From: Acidimicrobiaceae bacterium
GTDB lineage: Bacteria > Actinomycetota > Acidimicrobiia > Acidimicrobiales > RAAP-2
Direction of reading: 5' to 3'
Length of the DNA stretch: 43,260 nt
NCBI GenBank assembly: GCA_003161575.1
Contig: PMOE01000035.1
Coordinates: 22,347-65,606 of the forward strand
Both the position numbers and the translations under genes were made by a program. Positions 42,955 through 43,260 of the stretch are shown in pieces. The notes below the pieces were generated by a model that was not told where the DNA came from, did not search any database, and saw nothing but the letters and a program-made list of their open reading frames with translations. The first letter of the stretch is position 1. Every line of letters starts with the position of its first letter.

Positions 42955-43260
42955 TCAGGTCCGGTCGGCTGGGGGCGTCCCGCCCCCCGGAGCCCCCCGT
43001 AGGTCGAGCACCTGGGCCCCCGGATCGGGCGCGACCGCGGGCCGTGGTCCGCCGGCGGGTGTTTGGCCGGCCGGGCGAGGGGCGGGATGTTGGCCTTCGG
43101 GTGAGCGTTGGGCACCGGGCTGGGCCGGCGCCCCACTCCGAGGGTTGTCACCCGAGCGCGGCCGCAGGGCCATGAGGGAGTTCGCCGGTTGGATGTTCTC
43201 GTCGACCCACTTGAGGACCTCACTGAGGGTGGCCCGCAGACGGTTGCGCTCGGACTCGAG
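42955..43260 (-). CDS. DivIVA-like protein, C-terminal fragment
   Basis: The last 101 codons of a gene that begins outside the window; the frame is open to the right edge. The first residues, LESERNRLRATLSEVLKWVD, look like the end of a coiled coil, and a Pro/Gly/Arg-rich disordered tail follows (about 70 residues) to the TGA at 42955. Position before a TraR-like gene, lspA and an RluA-family gene matches the usual actinobacterial order after divIVA/wag31, so the name rests on context plus coiled-coil character. An internal ATG at 43173 is not a likely true start. Confidence 0.6.
   Translation of the reverse strand, partial: LESERNRLRATLSEVLKWVDENIQPANSLMALRPRSGDNPRSGAPAQPGAQRSPEGQHPAPRPAGQTPAGGPRPAVAPDPGAQVLDLRGAPGGGTPPADRT

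Noticed and set aside
42807-43223. N-terminal extension of the TraR-like gene
   Set aside because: It would overlap the DivIVA-like gene in another frame; the ribosome binding site before ATG 42806 is strong.
1-43260. tRNA, rRNA, insertion sequence, phage or toxin-antitoxin genes
   Set aside because: No cloverleaf, rRNA signature, transposase, integrase or toxin motif was seen in any gene or gap; a tRNAscan or profile search would be the decisive test.

Overview
The window is GC-rich bacterial chromosome, almost fully coding, with short gaps and many 1-4 bp stop/start overlaps (ATGA, GTGA, TGATG). Several traits point to Actinomycetota: a proteasome activator Bpa/PafE ending in a GAYL tail, a DivIVA-like gene followed by a TraR/DksA-type protein, lspA and an RluA-family gene, a small MenE, and many apparently leaderless genes whose -10 box (TANNNT) sits 5-8 nt before the start codon. 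Class Acidimicrobiia is my best guess, inferred from gene content and style and not from a marker gene. I see no mobile element, prophage, CRISPR array, rRNA or tRNA. No gene-free stretch exceeds 300 bases; the longest is about 265 bp, upstream of cysD.

Layout. 1-4190 (minus): pyrimidine operon pyrR-pyrB-pyrC-carA-carB (carB only begins here), with a promoter and a PyrR-binding-loop hairpin in the leader. 4275-4735 (plus): a decayed metallo-beta-lactamase-fold gene. 4832-10158 (minus): shikimate/translation operon aroC-aroK-aroB-aroQ-M24 peptidase-efp-nusB. 10172-11773 (minus): a prepilin-peptidase-like membrane protease and NfuA. 11833-13309: a Cys-rich YkgJ-like protein divergent from nfuA, plus two small conserved-looking genes. 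13413-15785 (minus): tyrS, a membrane-anchored protein and a flavin-reductase-like protein. 15826-17211 (plus): carotenoid oxygenase. 17227-22908: menaquinone genes menD(-), menH(+), menB-menA(-), menE(+). 23174-25974 (plus): sulfate activation cysD-cysNC. 26051-27762 (minus): two short-chain dehydrogenases. 27969-30768 (plus): thioredoxin-fold/DUF255 protein and an unknown. 30795-35196 (minus): an unknown, then dnaE. 35369-38379 (minus): RDD membrane protein, SnoaL-like protein, Bpa, and an alkaline-phosphatase-superfamily enzyme. 38437-40467: Rrf2 regulator(+), histidine phosphatase(-), sigma-70 factor(+). 40544-43260 (minus): RluA-family pseudouridine synthase, lspA, TraR/DksA-like protein with a histone-H1-like tail, and the end of a DivIVA-like gene.

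Most of this is core metabolism and I found no clear new multi-gene system. The most interesting signals are regulatory: a 21-bp menB/menE intergenic gap holding two overlapping, mirror-symmetric -10 boxes, each exactly 8 nt from its start codon; a PyrR-type hairpin just ahead of the pyrR ribosome binding site; and a dnaE leader with an operator-like palindrome and an 11-bp-stem inverted repeat containing DnaA-box-like 9-mers. Protein-level points of interest are a prepilin peptidase without the methyltransferase cysteines, a YkgJ-like 8-cysteine protein facing nfuA, and 33-bp tandem repeats building the tail of the TraR-like protein.
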